From Comamonadaceae bacterium (lineage in GTDB: Bacteria > Pseudomonadota > Gammaproteobacteria > Burkholderiales > Burkholderiaceae_C): a DNA stretch of 64,000 nucleotides. A model generated the notes under the pieces. That model did no database searches and was not told the origin of the DNA. It saw only the letters and a program-made list of their open reading frames with translations. Position 1 is the stretch's first letter. Every line of letters starts with the position of its first letter. This document shows, in pieces, positions 1 through 7,759 of this stretch. Position numbers and translations under genes: made by a program. The stretch lies in NCBI GenBank assembly GCA_027484105.1, contig JAIXUG010000004.1:186001-250000 (forward strand), given 5' to 3'.

Positions 1-1092
1 GGTGACCTGGTTGACCAGGGTGCCCAGCTGCGGGGTGGAGATGCTCACCACATCGCCCACCACATGGGTAAAGCCCTGCCCGGGGCCGTGGCGGTCTTGT
101 GTGGGGGCGAACATGGTGCCCAAAAACAGCATCATCCCGTCCGGGTACTGGTGGTATTGGCCCATGGCCTGCGCGACCAGGTCCAGCGGGTCGCGGCTGA
201 TCTGGCTCAGGGCGCTGCTGCCTTGCATCACAAAGCCTTCAGGGCCTTGCACCTTGAGGCTGAGCTCACACTGACGCACGTCGTCGATGCCGAAGTGTTC
301 GTCAAACAGGCGGATGAAGGGGCCGATGGCGCAACTGGCATTGTTGTCCTTGGCTTTGCCCAGCAGCAAAGCGCTGCGGCCTTCAAAATCACGCAGGTTC
401 ACGTCGTTGCCCAAAGTCGCGCCCACCACTTCGCCGCGCGAGTTGGCCGCCAGCACGATTTCGGGCTCGGGGTTGTTCCATTGACTCGCAGGGTGAATGC
501 CCACCAGGGCACCGCTGCCTACAGCACTCATGGGCTGGGCTTTGGTGAAGATTTCGGCATCCGGCCCAATGCCCACTTCAAGGTATTGCGACCACATGCC
601 TTGGGCCAGCAACACTTCCTTGAGTCTGGCCGATTCGGGCGAGCCGGGCACCACGCTGCGCAGGTTGTCACCGATCACGGCCACCACCGCCTGGCGCACG
701 GCTTCGGCACGGCTGGCATCGCCGCGAGCTTGCTCTTCAATCACCCGCTCCAGCATGCTGGCCACAAAAGTCACGCCTGCGGCTTTGACGGCTTGCAGAT
801 CGCAGGGGGCCATGAACCAAGGCAGGGCGGGATCACGTCGGGTTTCGTCGCTGTTGGCCCATACAGCAGTGGTGTCAGCAATTTCTTTGGCCTGGCCTGA
901 GCGGATGCATTGCCTCACCCGGTGTGCCACTTGCGCCTGTTCGAGCAGCTCACTGCAGGTCAGGGCGAGGCTGGACAAGTCCATCACCTTGTGCGGCGTG
1001 ACCGCCACCAGGATCGGTCCTGTGCGGGGCTGCCACATGCGGCCGATCAGCAGGGCTTTCTCAGGAAAAAGGGGCAGGGCAGAAGTGTTCAT
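1..1092 (-). CDS. Fumarylacetoacetate hydrolase (FAH) family protein, 3' end outside window
   Basis: The frame opens at an ATG at 1092 and stays open to base 1 (364 residues), so the last part is missing. The C-terminal two thirds show the FAH fold signature: a GIGPDAEIFTK segment, a stretch reading HPASQWNNPEPEI (metal ligand glutamates of the family), then SRGEVVGATLGNDVNLRD and a terminal GDVVSISTPQLGTL. FAH-family enzymes cleave or hydrate beta-diketo or 2-keto-enol acids using Mg2+. The gene lies 21 bases after the MarR gene in the same direction and so probably belongs to the aromatic-acid operon. The true substrate cannot be read from sequence; a 2-keto acid hydrolase or dehydratase is equally possible. 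Confidence 0.85.
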   Translation of the reverse strand, partial: MNTSALPLFPEKALLIGRMWQPRTGPILVAVTPHKVMDLSSLALTCSELLEQAQVAHRVRQCIRSGQAKEIADTTAVWANSDETRRDPALPWFMAPCDLQAVKAAGVTFVASMLERVIEEQARGDASRAEAVRQAVVAVIGDNLRSVVPGSPESARLKEVLLAQGMWSQYLEVGIGPDAEIFTKAQPMSAVGSGALVGIHPASQWNNPEPEIVLAANSRGEVVGATLGNDVNLRDFEGRSALLLGKAKDNNASCAIGPFIRLFDEHFGIDDVRQCELSLKVQGPEGFVMQGSSALSQISRDPLDLVAQAMGQYHQYPDGMMLFLGTMFAPTQDRHGPGQGFTHVVGDVVSISTPQLGTLVNQVT

Positions 1093-1113
1093 GGCGGGTG
1101 TGCGAGGAAGCCC

Positions 1114-1638
1114 TCAAAGGTAAATTTTTTGCAACAGCGTCAACAAAGTTTTGCGCTGTGCGGGTGTCAGCCGGGCGGTTTTTTCCAGTTCGAGTTCGGT
1201 GGCCGTTTGCTCGGCCTGGCTCATCAACTCGTGTCCCTTGGCAGTGGCGTGGAGCCCCACCGCACGGCCATCGTGGGGGTGGGGTCTGCGTTCGATCAGG
1301 CCGCGCGATTCCAGTGACTGGATCAGGCCAACCAGGTTGGGGGGCAATAAATTGAGCGTATTGCACAGTTGGCGTGAGGTCACGCCAGGGTTGTGGCAAA
1401 TCGTGGACATGACCGAAAAATCCACAGGCTTGAGCCCAAAGGGGGCCAGCCGTTCAAGAAAGACCTCAATGATGCTGAGCGCTGCTCTGCGGGCGTTGTA
1501 GCCCATCAAGGTTTGCAAATAGCGGGTGTCTACCTCATCCACGGCACAAGGCTTTGTGCTGGGGGCAGACTCGGCACCGCTGGATCGCTGGGCGCTGCCT
1601 TCGGATGTGTTGGGTGCGGGACGGGTCTTGCGGGGCAT
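1114..1638 (-). CDS. MarR-family transcriptional regulator
   Basis: A 174-residue protein starting at the ATG at 1638; a longer frame upstream overlaps the acyl-CoA dehydrogenase gene and is not needed. A winged helix is visible from about residue 70: a PVDFSVMSTI helix, GVTSRQLCNTLNL, then NLVGLIQSLESRGLIERRPHPHDGRAVGLHAT, which is the classic MarR recognition helix and wing ending in DGRAV. MarR proteins repress catabolic operons and are released by a ligand; in hydroxycinnamate clusters (CouR, FerR types) the ligand is the CoA thioester made by the pathway ligase. Its place 11 bases behind the acyl-CoA dehydrogenase suggests autoregulation with the operon. The ligand here is inferred. Confidence 0.9.
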   Translation of the reverse strand: MPRKTRPAPNTSEGSAQRSSGAESAPSTKPCAVDEVDTRYLQTLMGYNARRAALSIIEVFLERLAPFGLKPVDFSVMSTICHNPGVTSRQLCNTLNLLPPNLVGLIQSLESRGLIERRPHPHDGRAVGLHATAKGHELMSQAEQTATELELEKTARLTPAQRKTLLTLLQKIYL

Positions 1639-1649
1639 GGTGCCCGAGA

Positions 1650-3368
1650 TTATGCCGCCGCTGTGCACTGCTGGACGATGATGAAGCTGCGCATCTGGAA
1701 TTCGGGCAACACCCAGCTGCGCAGGGCTTGGGCCGGGGCTTTCCAGCGCTTGTCGGCGTTGGGCGTGCTGTCCTCCACACCGGCTTCGATGCGCAACCAG
1801 GCCCAGTCCATCAGCACCAGGGCCACTGCGCGCAGGTAGTCGTCGGCGACGCGGCAAGCCAGGGCCGCGTCTTGCGGGGCGGCTTTGACAATTTGTGCGG
1901 TGATGGCGCGCAGGGTTTGAATTCTCGCGCCAGCCGGTGTGCTGGCTTTGGCGTTTTTGGGCAAGTCGGCTTGCAGGCTGTCGAGCAGGGTGTTCATGCC
2001 GCTGCCACCATCGGCCAGCACCTTGCGCACCAAAAGGTCAATGGCCTGGATTTCGTTGGTGCCTTCGTAAATCATGGCCACGCGGGCGTCGCGCACGATC
2101 TGTTCGATGCCCCATTCGCGCACATAGCCGTGGCCGCCAAACACCTGCAGGCAGTCGCTGCCGCCGTGGAAGGCCTGATGCGTGAACACCGATTTCATGA
2201 CCGGCGTGACCAGGGCGCACCAGCGCTGTGCCGCGGCTTGCGTGTCGGCATCGGGACTGTGTTTGATCAGGTCGAGTTCGAGGGCGGTGCGGTAGGCCAA
2301 CACGCGCCCGGCATCCACCCAGGCGCGCTGCGTGTCCAGGATGCGTCGCATGGCGGGGTGCTCGCCGATCAGGTCGGCTTCGCCTGCGCTTTTGCCTTGG
2401 CCGGGGGCACGCATTTGGCGGCGCTCTTGCGAATAGGCATCGGCTTTTTGCCAAGCGGCGTCCAGCAGGCCAATGCCTTGCAGGGCCACGTGCAAGCGGG
2501 CGGCATTCATCATCACGAACATCGCGTTCAGGCCCTTGCCGGGCTCGCCCACGATGGAAGAGACCGCTTCGTCAAAGCGCATCACGCAAGTCGGGCTGCC
2601 GTGCAGGCCCATTTTTTCTTCGATGCGGTCACAGTGCACACGGCTGCGCGAGCCGTCGGGGTAGAACTTGGGGACCAGAAACAGCGACAGCCCTTTGGGG
2701 CCGGGCGGTGCGTCGGGCAGGCGGGCCAGCACCAGGTGCACGATGTTGTCGGTGAGGTCGTGTTCGCCACCCGAGATGAAAATTTTGGTGCCGCTGACGG
2801 CATAGTTCCCGTCGGGCAGGGGCACCGCCTTGGTGCGGGCCAGCCCCAAGTCAGAGCCCGCGTGGGGCTCGGTCAGGCACATGGTGGCCAGCCATTCGCC
2901 GGTGGCCACCTTCTCCAAATACTGCGCTTTGATTTCGTCGCTGGCGTGGTGCTTGATGCATTCATAAGCGCCATGCAGCAGCCCAGGGGCCATGGTCCAG
3001 CCGTGGTTGGCGGCCGACAGCATTTCGTACAGCATGGCTTCGAGCACGCTGGGCAGGCCTTGGCCGCCGTCTTCGCTGCTCGAGGCCAGCGCAGGCCAGC
3101 CCGATTGCCAAAACGCTTGGTATGCGTCTTTGAAACCCGGCGGCATGGTGACCGCGCCGTCCTTCCATTGGGCACCGATTTCGTCGCCATCGCGGTTGAG
3201 CGGGGCGATCACTTCACCCACAAACTTGCCCGCTTCCTCCAGCACTTGTTGCATGAGCTCAGCGTCCACCTCGGCAAAGGCGGGCAGGGCTTGCAGTTGG
3301 GCTGGCGCGTTCAAAACGCGGGACAACACAAACTGCATGTCGTCGGTGCGGGCTTGGTAGGTGTTCAT
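1650..3368 (-). CDS. Acyl-CoA dehydrogenase, long (about 570 residue) DmdC-like subfamily
   Basis: A flavoprotein that introduces an alpha-beta double bond into an acyl-CoA and passes electrons to ETF. The 572 residues contain the FAD-binding signature (CLTEPHAGSDLGLARTKA, near residue 165), the middle-domain GTKIFISGGEHD, and the C-terminal YEGTNEIQAIDL, whose glutamate is the usual catalytic base in this family. The extra C-terminal domain after about residue 460 makes it longer than short-chain enzymes (about 380) and like the 3-methylmercaptopropionyl-CoA dehydrogenase group. In this operon it could oxidise a saturated phenylpropanoyl-CoA so that dihydro-cinnamates enter the same beta-oxidation route. 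Substrate is inferred from context only. Confidence 0.92.
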   Translation of the reverse strand: MNTYQARTDDMQFVLSRVLNAPAQLQALPAFAEVDAELMQQVLEEAGKFVGEVIAPLNRDGDEIGAQWKDGAVTMPPGFKDAYQAFWQSGWPALASSSEDGGQGLPSVLEAMLYEMLSAANHGWTMAPGLLHGAYECIKHHASDEIKAQYLEKVATGEWLATMCLTEPHAGSDLGLARTKAVPLPDGNYAVSGTKIFISGGEHDLTDNIVHLVLARLPDAPPGPKGLSLFLVPKFYPDGSRSRVHCDRIEEKMGLHGSPTCVMRFDEAVSSIVGEPGKGLNAMFVMMNAARLHVALQGIGLLDAAWQKADAYSQERRQMRAPGQGKSAGEADLIGEHPAMRRILDTQRAWVDAGRVLAYRTALELDLIKHSPDADTQAAAQRWCALVTPVMKSVFTHQAFHGGSDCLQVFGGHGYVREWGIEQIVRDARVAMIYEGTNEIQAIDLLVRKVLADGGSGMNTLLDSLQADLPKNAKASTPAGARIQTLRAITAQIVKAAPQDAALACRVADDYLRAVALVLMDWAWLRIEAGVEDSTPNADKRWKAPAQALRSWVLPEFQMRSFIIVQQCTAAA

Positions 3369-3440
3369 GGGGCGCTGGACTGGGTGGGGAAATCCGGTGC
3401 ACCCGTCAAGATGCGCCAGATTTCAGGGGATTACAAGGGA

Positions 3441-4442
3441 TCAGGAGTCGACGGTGAAACCGATGCGCTTGATCAGGGGGCCCCAGCGCTCGAGTTCCAC
3501 TTGCGAACTCTTGAGCTGGTCTGCGGTTGTGCCGCCGAAGGGGATGAGACCCACCACGGTCAAGGCATCTTGGACACCCTTGTCCTTGAGTGCTGCATTG
3601 ATTGCCGCGTTGGCTGCTTGCACCACGTTGGCCGGGGTTTTGGCGGGGGCGTAAAAACCAAACCACTCTTCCACTGTCAACTCAGGGAATCCTTGCTCGG
3701 CAAAGGTGGCCACGTCAGGCACAAATGGCGAGCGTGTTTTGCCCGATGTGGCCAGGATGCGCATCTTGCCAGCCTTGTGGTTGGCAATGAAGTCGCCGTG
3801 CGGGGTGAACATGCACGCGATCTGGCCGCCGACCACGTCGGTCACGCCGGGCACCGAGCCACGGTAAGGCACATGTTTGAACTCAAAGTTTTGGTTCAGG
3901 CCGAGCAACGCGCCAATGAAGTGCGGTGTGGAGCCTGCAGCGGGCGAGCCGTAGCTGGCTTGCGCGGGGTTGGCTTTGGCCCACGTGATGAAGTCCTTCA
4001 CGTTCCTCACGCTGGCAGGCACCATGGGACCCACGGCAAAACCATGCTGGATCATGGAGGCCGTCCCTACCGGAATGAAGTCCTCAAAAGGCTTGTACTG
4101 CAGGTTTTTGAAGATGTGGGGGTAGAGCGAGATGGCCGAGAACGGGGTCATGGCCAACACCGAGCCGTCGGCCGGTGCGCTTTTGAGCAAGTTCAGGGCA
4201 ATTTGGCCGCCAGCGCCGGGGCGGCTGTCGATGATGCCGGCATTTTTACTGTAGGGCGTGCCGCCAAATTTTTCGGCCACCCGGCGCGCGCAGATGTCGC
4301 CCGAGCTGCCCGGTGGAAAGCCATAGAGCACTTTGACTTGCTCGATCGGCAAGCCGCTTTGTGCCCAGGCTTGCTGGAATGCGGTGCTGCCCAGAATGGC
4401 AGCGCCGATGCTGGTTTGGATGAATTCGCGGCGGTTGGTCAT
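3441..4442 (-). CDS. Bug-family tripartite tricarboxylate transporter substrate receptor
   Basis: A 333-residue periplasmic solute-binding protein. The N-terminus (MTNRREFIQTSIGAAILG...AWAQ) is a signal peptide with a twin-arginine-like NRREF motif and an AQA-type cleavage region near residue 27. The mature part has the Bug hallmarks: VLYGFPPGSSGDICARRVAEK near the start, then the RPGAGGQIALNLLKSAPADGS stretch, and later GVPGVTDVVGGQIACMF. Bug receptors feed carboxylated or aromatic acids to TctAB carriers, but no tctA or tctB is present here, the usual orphan state in Burkholderiales. Its position inside the CoA operon suggests that the captured acid is the pathway substrate or an intermediate. 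Confidence 0.92.
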   Translation of the reverse strand: MTNRREFIQTSIGAAILGSTAFQQAWAQSGLPIEQVKVLYGFPPGSSGDICARRVAEKFGGTPYSKNAGIIDSRPGAGGQIALNLLKSAPADGSVLAMTPFSAISLYPHIFKNLQYKPFEDFIPVGTASMIQHGFAVGPMVPASVRNVKDFITWAKANPAQASYGSPAAGSTPHFIGALLGLNQNFEFKHVPYRGSVPGVTDVVGGQIACMFTPHGDFIANHKAGKMRILATSGKTRSPFVPDVATFAEQGFPELTVEEWFGFYAPAKTPANVVQAANAAINAALKDKGVQDALTVVGLIPFGGTTADQLKSSQVELERWGPLIKRIGFTVDS

Positions 4443-4501
4443 GTTGGGCTACTCGGCGTGCGGTTGAAAAAGGGTTGAAGAAAGGGGTGCAGTAGTGGTC
4501 T

Positions 4502-5185
4502 TCAATTGGCTGAAGCTGATCGGGCCGCTTTGTCGGCCGAGCCCTCCAACCCAGCCAGCAAAGCTTTGCTGTTGCCAGGGATGACCATTTGAAATTGGTT
4601 GTCGACAAAGGTGTAGTCGTAGTAGCCCATCCGAGCCAGGGGCTGGATTTTGAGCACGTCGATCAAGCCTTGGCCGTTGATGACTTCGTCGTCGATGTGG
4701 ATGGCCACCACGCGGCCAAACACCACATCCGCCGTGCCCATGGGCGGTTTGCCGGGAAAGCGCAAGCTGTTGAGGTACACACACTCGAACTGGATGGGCG
4801 AGCCTTGGACGCGCATGGGCTTGACCAAGCGACTGGGCAGTTTGGAGAGGCCGGCGCGTTCGAACTCGTCTACGCCATGGGGCACTTCTTCGGCCGAGAT
4901 GTTGACCGCTTCACGCAGCGCGTAGGTGGCCATGTTCCAGACGAATTCGCCGGTTTGTTCTGCGTTGCGCACCGAGTCCTTGCGTTCGCCCTCGGTAGTT
5001 TGGTTGGCGCTGAACATGACGATGGGCGGATCAAAGGTCACGTTCTGGAATTGGCTGTAAGGGGCCAGGTTGTGGCGTCCTCGTGCGTCAACAGTAGAGA
5101 TCCAGCCGATCGGTCTTGGGATCACGCACGACTTGAAAGGGTCGTGCGGCAAGCCATGAGGGGTGATACCGGGTTCGTAGTACAT
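4502..5185 (-). CDS. Flavin reductase-like (FMN-binding split-barrel) protein
   Basis: A 227-residue protein starting at the ATG at 5185 (MYYEPGITPHG); a longer upstream frame overlaps the thioesterase gene. The split-barrel FMN-binding fold is suggested by the early CVIPRPIGWISTVDARGRHNLAPYSQFQ segment, the PPIVMFSAN motif, and TGEFVWNMATY, all typical of the DIM6/NTAB flavin reductase-like family. Such proteins reduce FMN for a partner monooxygenase or act as flavin oxidoreductases by themselves. No partner flavin monooxygenase is encoded nearby, so its role is open. It sits 16 bases after the thioesterase stop codon and is clearly co-transcribed with the beta-oxidation genes. Confidence 0.88.
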   Translation of the reverse strand: MYYEPGITPHGLPHDPFKSCVIPRPIGWISTVDARGRHNLAPYSQFQNVTFDPPIVMFSANQTTEGERKDSVRNAEQTGEFVWNMATYALREAVNISAEEVPHGVDEFERAGLSKLPSRLVKPMRVQGSPIQFECVYLNSLRFPGKPPMGTADVVFGRVVAIHIDDEVINGQGLIDVLKIQPLARMGYYDYTFVDNQFQMVIPGNSKALLAGLEGSADKAARSASAN

Positions 5186-5204
5186 GCTCAGTCCCAGGGC
5201 GTGT

Positions 5205-5624
5205 TCAACTGCAGAGAGCTTTGATGTCTTCGGGCACCGGAATCGCTTTGATCCGGTCCGGGTCTTCGGGGTGCTTGATGCAAAAAGCGCGCACCTCGGT
5301 GCCCTCGCACAGCACGGTGTCACCCCGCATCACGACGTGTTTGTGCACGAACACTTTGTCGCGCCATTCCTGAACGCTGGTGTGCACCTGCAGGGTTTCG
5401 CCGTAGGTGGCGGGGCGGATGAATTTGGTGTTGATCTCCAAGAGGGGCGTGCCGATGATGCCGCGCGTCTTGACCAGTTCGCGCCAAGGCAAGATGCCGC
5501 ACTTCATGAAGAAGTTGAGCGACGAGGCGTCCATCCACTTGGAAAAATTCGGGAAGAACACGATGCCTGCCGGGTCGCAGTCACCGAACATCACTTGCAC
5601 TTCGTAAACAACGGTTTTGCTCAT
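5205..5624 (-). CDS. Acyl-CoA thioesterase, 4-hydroxybenzoyl-CoA thioesterase type
   Basis: A 139-residue hot-dog-fold thioesterase. Residues 13-22 read FGDCDPAGIV, followed by FPNFSKWMDASSLNFFMKCG; spacing and sequence closely match the 4-hydroxybenzoyl-CoA thioesterase of Pseudomonas sp. CBS3 as I remember it, including Asp17, the catalytic residue of that enzyme. It hydrolyses an aroyl-CoA to the free acid in the cytoplasm. Placed directly downstream of the ligase, hydratase, dehydrogenase and thiolase, it would release 4-hydroxybenzoate or vanillate from the aroyl-CoA made by thiolysis. That substrate assignment is an inference from family resemblance plus context, and a good one. Confidence 0.92.
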   Translation of the reverse strand: MSKTVVYEVQVMFGDCDPAGIVFFPNFSKWMDASSLNFFMKCGILPWRELVKTRGIIGTPLLEINTKFIRPATYGETLQVHTSVQEWRDKVFVHKHVVMRGDTVLCEGTEVRAFCIKHPEDPDRIKAIPVPEDIKALCS

Positions 5625-5633
5625 TTTTTTCTT

Positions 5634-6398
5634 TCAACGTGGGGCCATGCGCAAGGCGCCATCGAGGCGGATGACTTCGCCGTTCAGGTGGTCGTTGTGC
5701 ACGATGTGGCAGGCCAGTTCGGCAAATTCGCTGGGCTTGCCCAGACGGGCCGGGAAGGGAATGCTGGCGGCCAGGGATTGCTGCACCGGCTCGGGCAAGC
5801 TGGCCAGCAGCGGTGTTTTGAAGAGGCCAGGCGCAATGGTGCATACGCGGATGCCGTGCTGTGCCAAGTCGCGTGCCATGGGCAGGGTCATGCCCACCAC
5901 ACCGGCTTTGGAGGCGCTATACGCCTGCTGGCCCACTTGCCCGTCAAAGGCTGCGACCGAGGCGGTGAACACCATCACGCCACGCGCGCCGTCTTCCATG
6001 GGGTCGAGTTGGGCGCAGGCCTCGGCAAACAAACGCGCCGCGTTGTAGGTGCCGATCAGGTTGACGTGGATGACCTTGGCAAAATCGTCGAGCGGTGCGG
6101 CTTTGCCATCTTTGCCGACCACGCGCTTGGCGGTGCCGATGCCGGCGATCTGCATCAAGATGCGGGCGGGGCCGTGGGCTGCGGCGGCTGTCTGGATGGC
6201 CTGGGCCATGCTGTCCGCATCGCTCACATTGCAGTGCACGGCCACGCCGCCAATGTCGTTTGCCACGCGTTCGGCGTTGGCCATGTTCAGGTCCAGCACC
6301 GCGACCTTGGCGCCGAGCCTTGCCAGTTCGCGGGCGGTGGCTTCGCCCAGCCCCGAGCCGCCGCCGGTGACCAGTGCTGCTTGTCCTTGGATGTTCAT
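5634..6398 (-). CDS. SDR-family 3-hydroxyacyl-CoA dehydrogenase (type II / HSD10-like)
   Basis: A 254-residue short-chain dehydrogenase. The NAD-binding motif TGGGSGLG lies at residues 11-18, the catalytic serine at 147 in TASVAAF, and the YSASK tetrad motif at 160-164. The AVLDLN end of beta-2 favours NAD over NADP. Overall it resembles the type II 3-hydroxyacyl-CoA dehydrogenases, including the phrase CNVSDADSMAQAI and the ending LNGEVIRLDGALRM. Its expected reaction is oxidation of the 3-hydroxyacyl-CoA produced by the hydratase to the 3-ketoacyl-CoA used by the thiolase encoded 12 bases upstream. The exact acyl group is inferred. Confidence 0.93.
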   Translation of the reverse strand: MNIQGQAALVTGGGSGLGEATARELARLGAKVAVLDLNMANAERVANDIGGVAVHCNVSDADSMAQAIQTAAAAHGPARILMQIAGIGTAKRVVGKDGKAAPLDDFAKVIHVNLIGTYNAARLFAEACAQLDPMEDGARGVMVFTASVAAFDGQVGQQAYSASKAGVVGMTLPMARDLAQHGIRVCTIAPGLFKTPLLASLPEPVQQSLAASIPFPARLGKPSEFAELACHIVHNDHLNGEVIRLDGALRMAPR

Positions 6399-6410
6399 GT
6401 CAGTGCCTTT

Positions 6411-7661
6411 TCAAATGCCTTCAGGGTTTTCAATCAACAAGGCAATGCCTTGCCCGCCGCCCACACAGGCGCTGGAGACGCCGTAACGCAAGCCAGAGCG
6501 CTGCAGTTCACGCGCCAGTGTGATAGTTAGGCGCACGCCGGTGGCGGCCAGGGGGTGGCCCAGCGCAATCGCACCGCCGTTGACGTTGAGCTTGGCCACA
6601 TCCAGACCCAGCTCTTTGGCCACGGCCAGGGTTTGGGCGCCTTGCGCTTCGTTGATCTCAAAGCGGCCAATGTCCGACAGCTTCAGACCCGTGCGCTCCA
6701 GCAGCAAGCCGATGGCCGGGGCAGGGCCGATGCCCATGATCTCGGGGGGCACACCCACAGCCGCAGCAGCCACCACGCGCGCGATGGGTTTTTTGCCGTG
6801 GGCTTTGGCATAGGTTCCGGAGGTCACCACACAAGCGGCTGCCGCATCGACCAGGGCCGAGCTGTTGCCCCCGGTTTGCACGCCGCCTTCATACACCGGT
6901 TTGAGCTTGCCCAACACCTCGGGGGGGGAAATGCGGGCATGGGTGTCGGCCGTGACTTCGGTCACTTTGCCTTGCAGCTTGATGCCTCGCGGCTTGTAGC
7001 CGTCGAGCTCGAACTTTTCAGTGACCACCGGCACGATTTCGTCTGCATGAAAACCTGCAGCCTGCGCCGCCACGGCCTTGGCGAACGAGTCGGACGCGAA
7101 CTGGTCCACTTCTTCGCGGGTGATGCTGTATTTTTTGGCCAGGTTTTCGGCCGTCTGGATCATGTTGATGCCCGCGGCCGGGTCTTTCAGGGCTTCCCAC
7201 ATGAAGTCCTTGAAGCCCACCGGTGCGCCCAACTTGAAGCCGGTGCGGTGGTCAAAGGCGGCGATCGGGTTGCGCGTCATGCTCTCGGTGCCGACCACCA
7301 GCGCGGCCTCGCACACGCCCGCTTCAATCTGCTCTCCGGCCTGGCGAAACAGCTCAAAGCCGGTGCCGCAAATGCGCTGCACCATGATGGCGGGCACTTC
7401 TTGCGGCACCCCAGCATAAAGGCCGATGTGGCGCGGCAGCACAAACTGGTCGAAGTCGCCGGGGGCCATGTTGCCGGTGATGACCGAGCCGATTTCGGTG
7501 GGGGCGATGCCTGCGCGCTTCAATGCTTCGCGTGCCGCCTTAATGCCCAGGTCGGTGGGCGAGATGTGGCCCAAAGCGCCGCAGTAATCGACCATGGGCG
7601 TGCGCACGCCCTCGTGCATCCACACATCGGCAAACGCGTTGAAAAATCCTTTGGAGCTCAT
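6411..7661 (-). CDS. Thiolase (acetyl-CoA acyltransferase / 3-ketoacyl-CoA thiolase)
   Basis: A 416-residue thiolase; the start at 7661 (MSSKGFF) is preferred over a longer frame running into the intergenic repeat. The nucleophilic cysteine is at residue 98 in MVQRICGTGFE, the conserved histidine is in NGGAIALGHPLAATG, and the second cysteine is in VSSACVGGGQGIALL. The enzyme should cleave a 3-ketoacyl-CoA with CoA to acetyl-CoA and a shortened acyl-CoA, here presumably an aroyl-CoA for the thioesterase. It carries a short N-terminal extension before the usual VRTP start of the fold, otherwise normal length. Confidence 0.93.
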   Translation of the reverse strand: MSSKGFFNAFADVWMHEGVRTPMVDYCGALGHISPTDLGIKAAREALKRAGIAPTEIGSVITGNMAPGDFDQFVLPRHIGLYAGVPQEVPAIMVQRICGTGFELFRQAGEQIEAGVCEAALVVGTESMTRNPIAAFDHRTGFKLGAPVGFKDFMWEALKDPAAGINMIQTAENLAKKYSITREEVDQFASDSFAKAVAAQAAGFHADEIVPVVTEKFELDGYKPRGIKLQGKVTEVTADTHARISPPEVLGKLKPVYEGGVQTGGNSSALVDAAAACVVTSGTYAKAHGKKPIARVVAAAAVGVPPEIMGIGPAPAIGLLLERTGLKLSDIGRFEINEAQGAQTLAVAKELGLDVAKLNVNGGAIALGHPLAATGVRLTITLARELQRSGLRYGVSSACVGGGQGIALLIENPEGI

Positions 7662-7680
7662 GGTTTTCTTTCTGTGTTGT

Positions 7681-7752
7681 GTAGGGGCCCACCCCGAGGG
7701 CGATGGCCTTTGGAACTTCAGCCGGCCCATCGCCCACGCGGTGGGCTCCTAC
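7681..7752. repeat. REP-like inverted pair (BIME-like element)
   Basis: Two arms of about 28 bases, 7681-7708 and 7724-7752, are inverted copies of one another with only three mismatches and one indel, separated by 15 bases. Each arm starts GTAGG(G/A)GCCCACC and continues CG(A/T)GGGCGATGG, and each arm is itself partly self-complementary (GCCCAC with GTGGGC). That is the layout of repetitive extragenic palindromes arranged as a pair. It fills most of the 98-base gap between the thiolase and ligase genes, and could act as an mRNA-stability or attenuation hairpin within the operon. Confidence 0.75.
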
Positions 7753-7759
7753 AGGAGGG

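Noticed and set aside
1554-4478. A 974-codon open frame on the plus strand opposite MarR, acyl-CoA dehydrogenase and Bug genes.
   Set aside because: It is antisense to genes with clear protein families and its sequence is the low-complexity His/Gly/Ala-rich type produced by high-GC codon bias. No domain, signal or ribosome site supports it.
4502-5185. The flavin reductase-like protein as the missing reductase for the VanA ferredoxin.
   Set aside because: Its fold (split-barrel flavin reductase) passes electrons to free flavin, not to [2Fe-2S] ferredoxin. It is encoded in a different unit 10 kb away.
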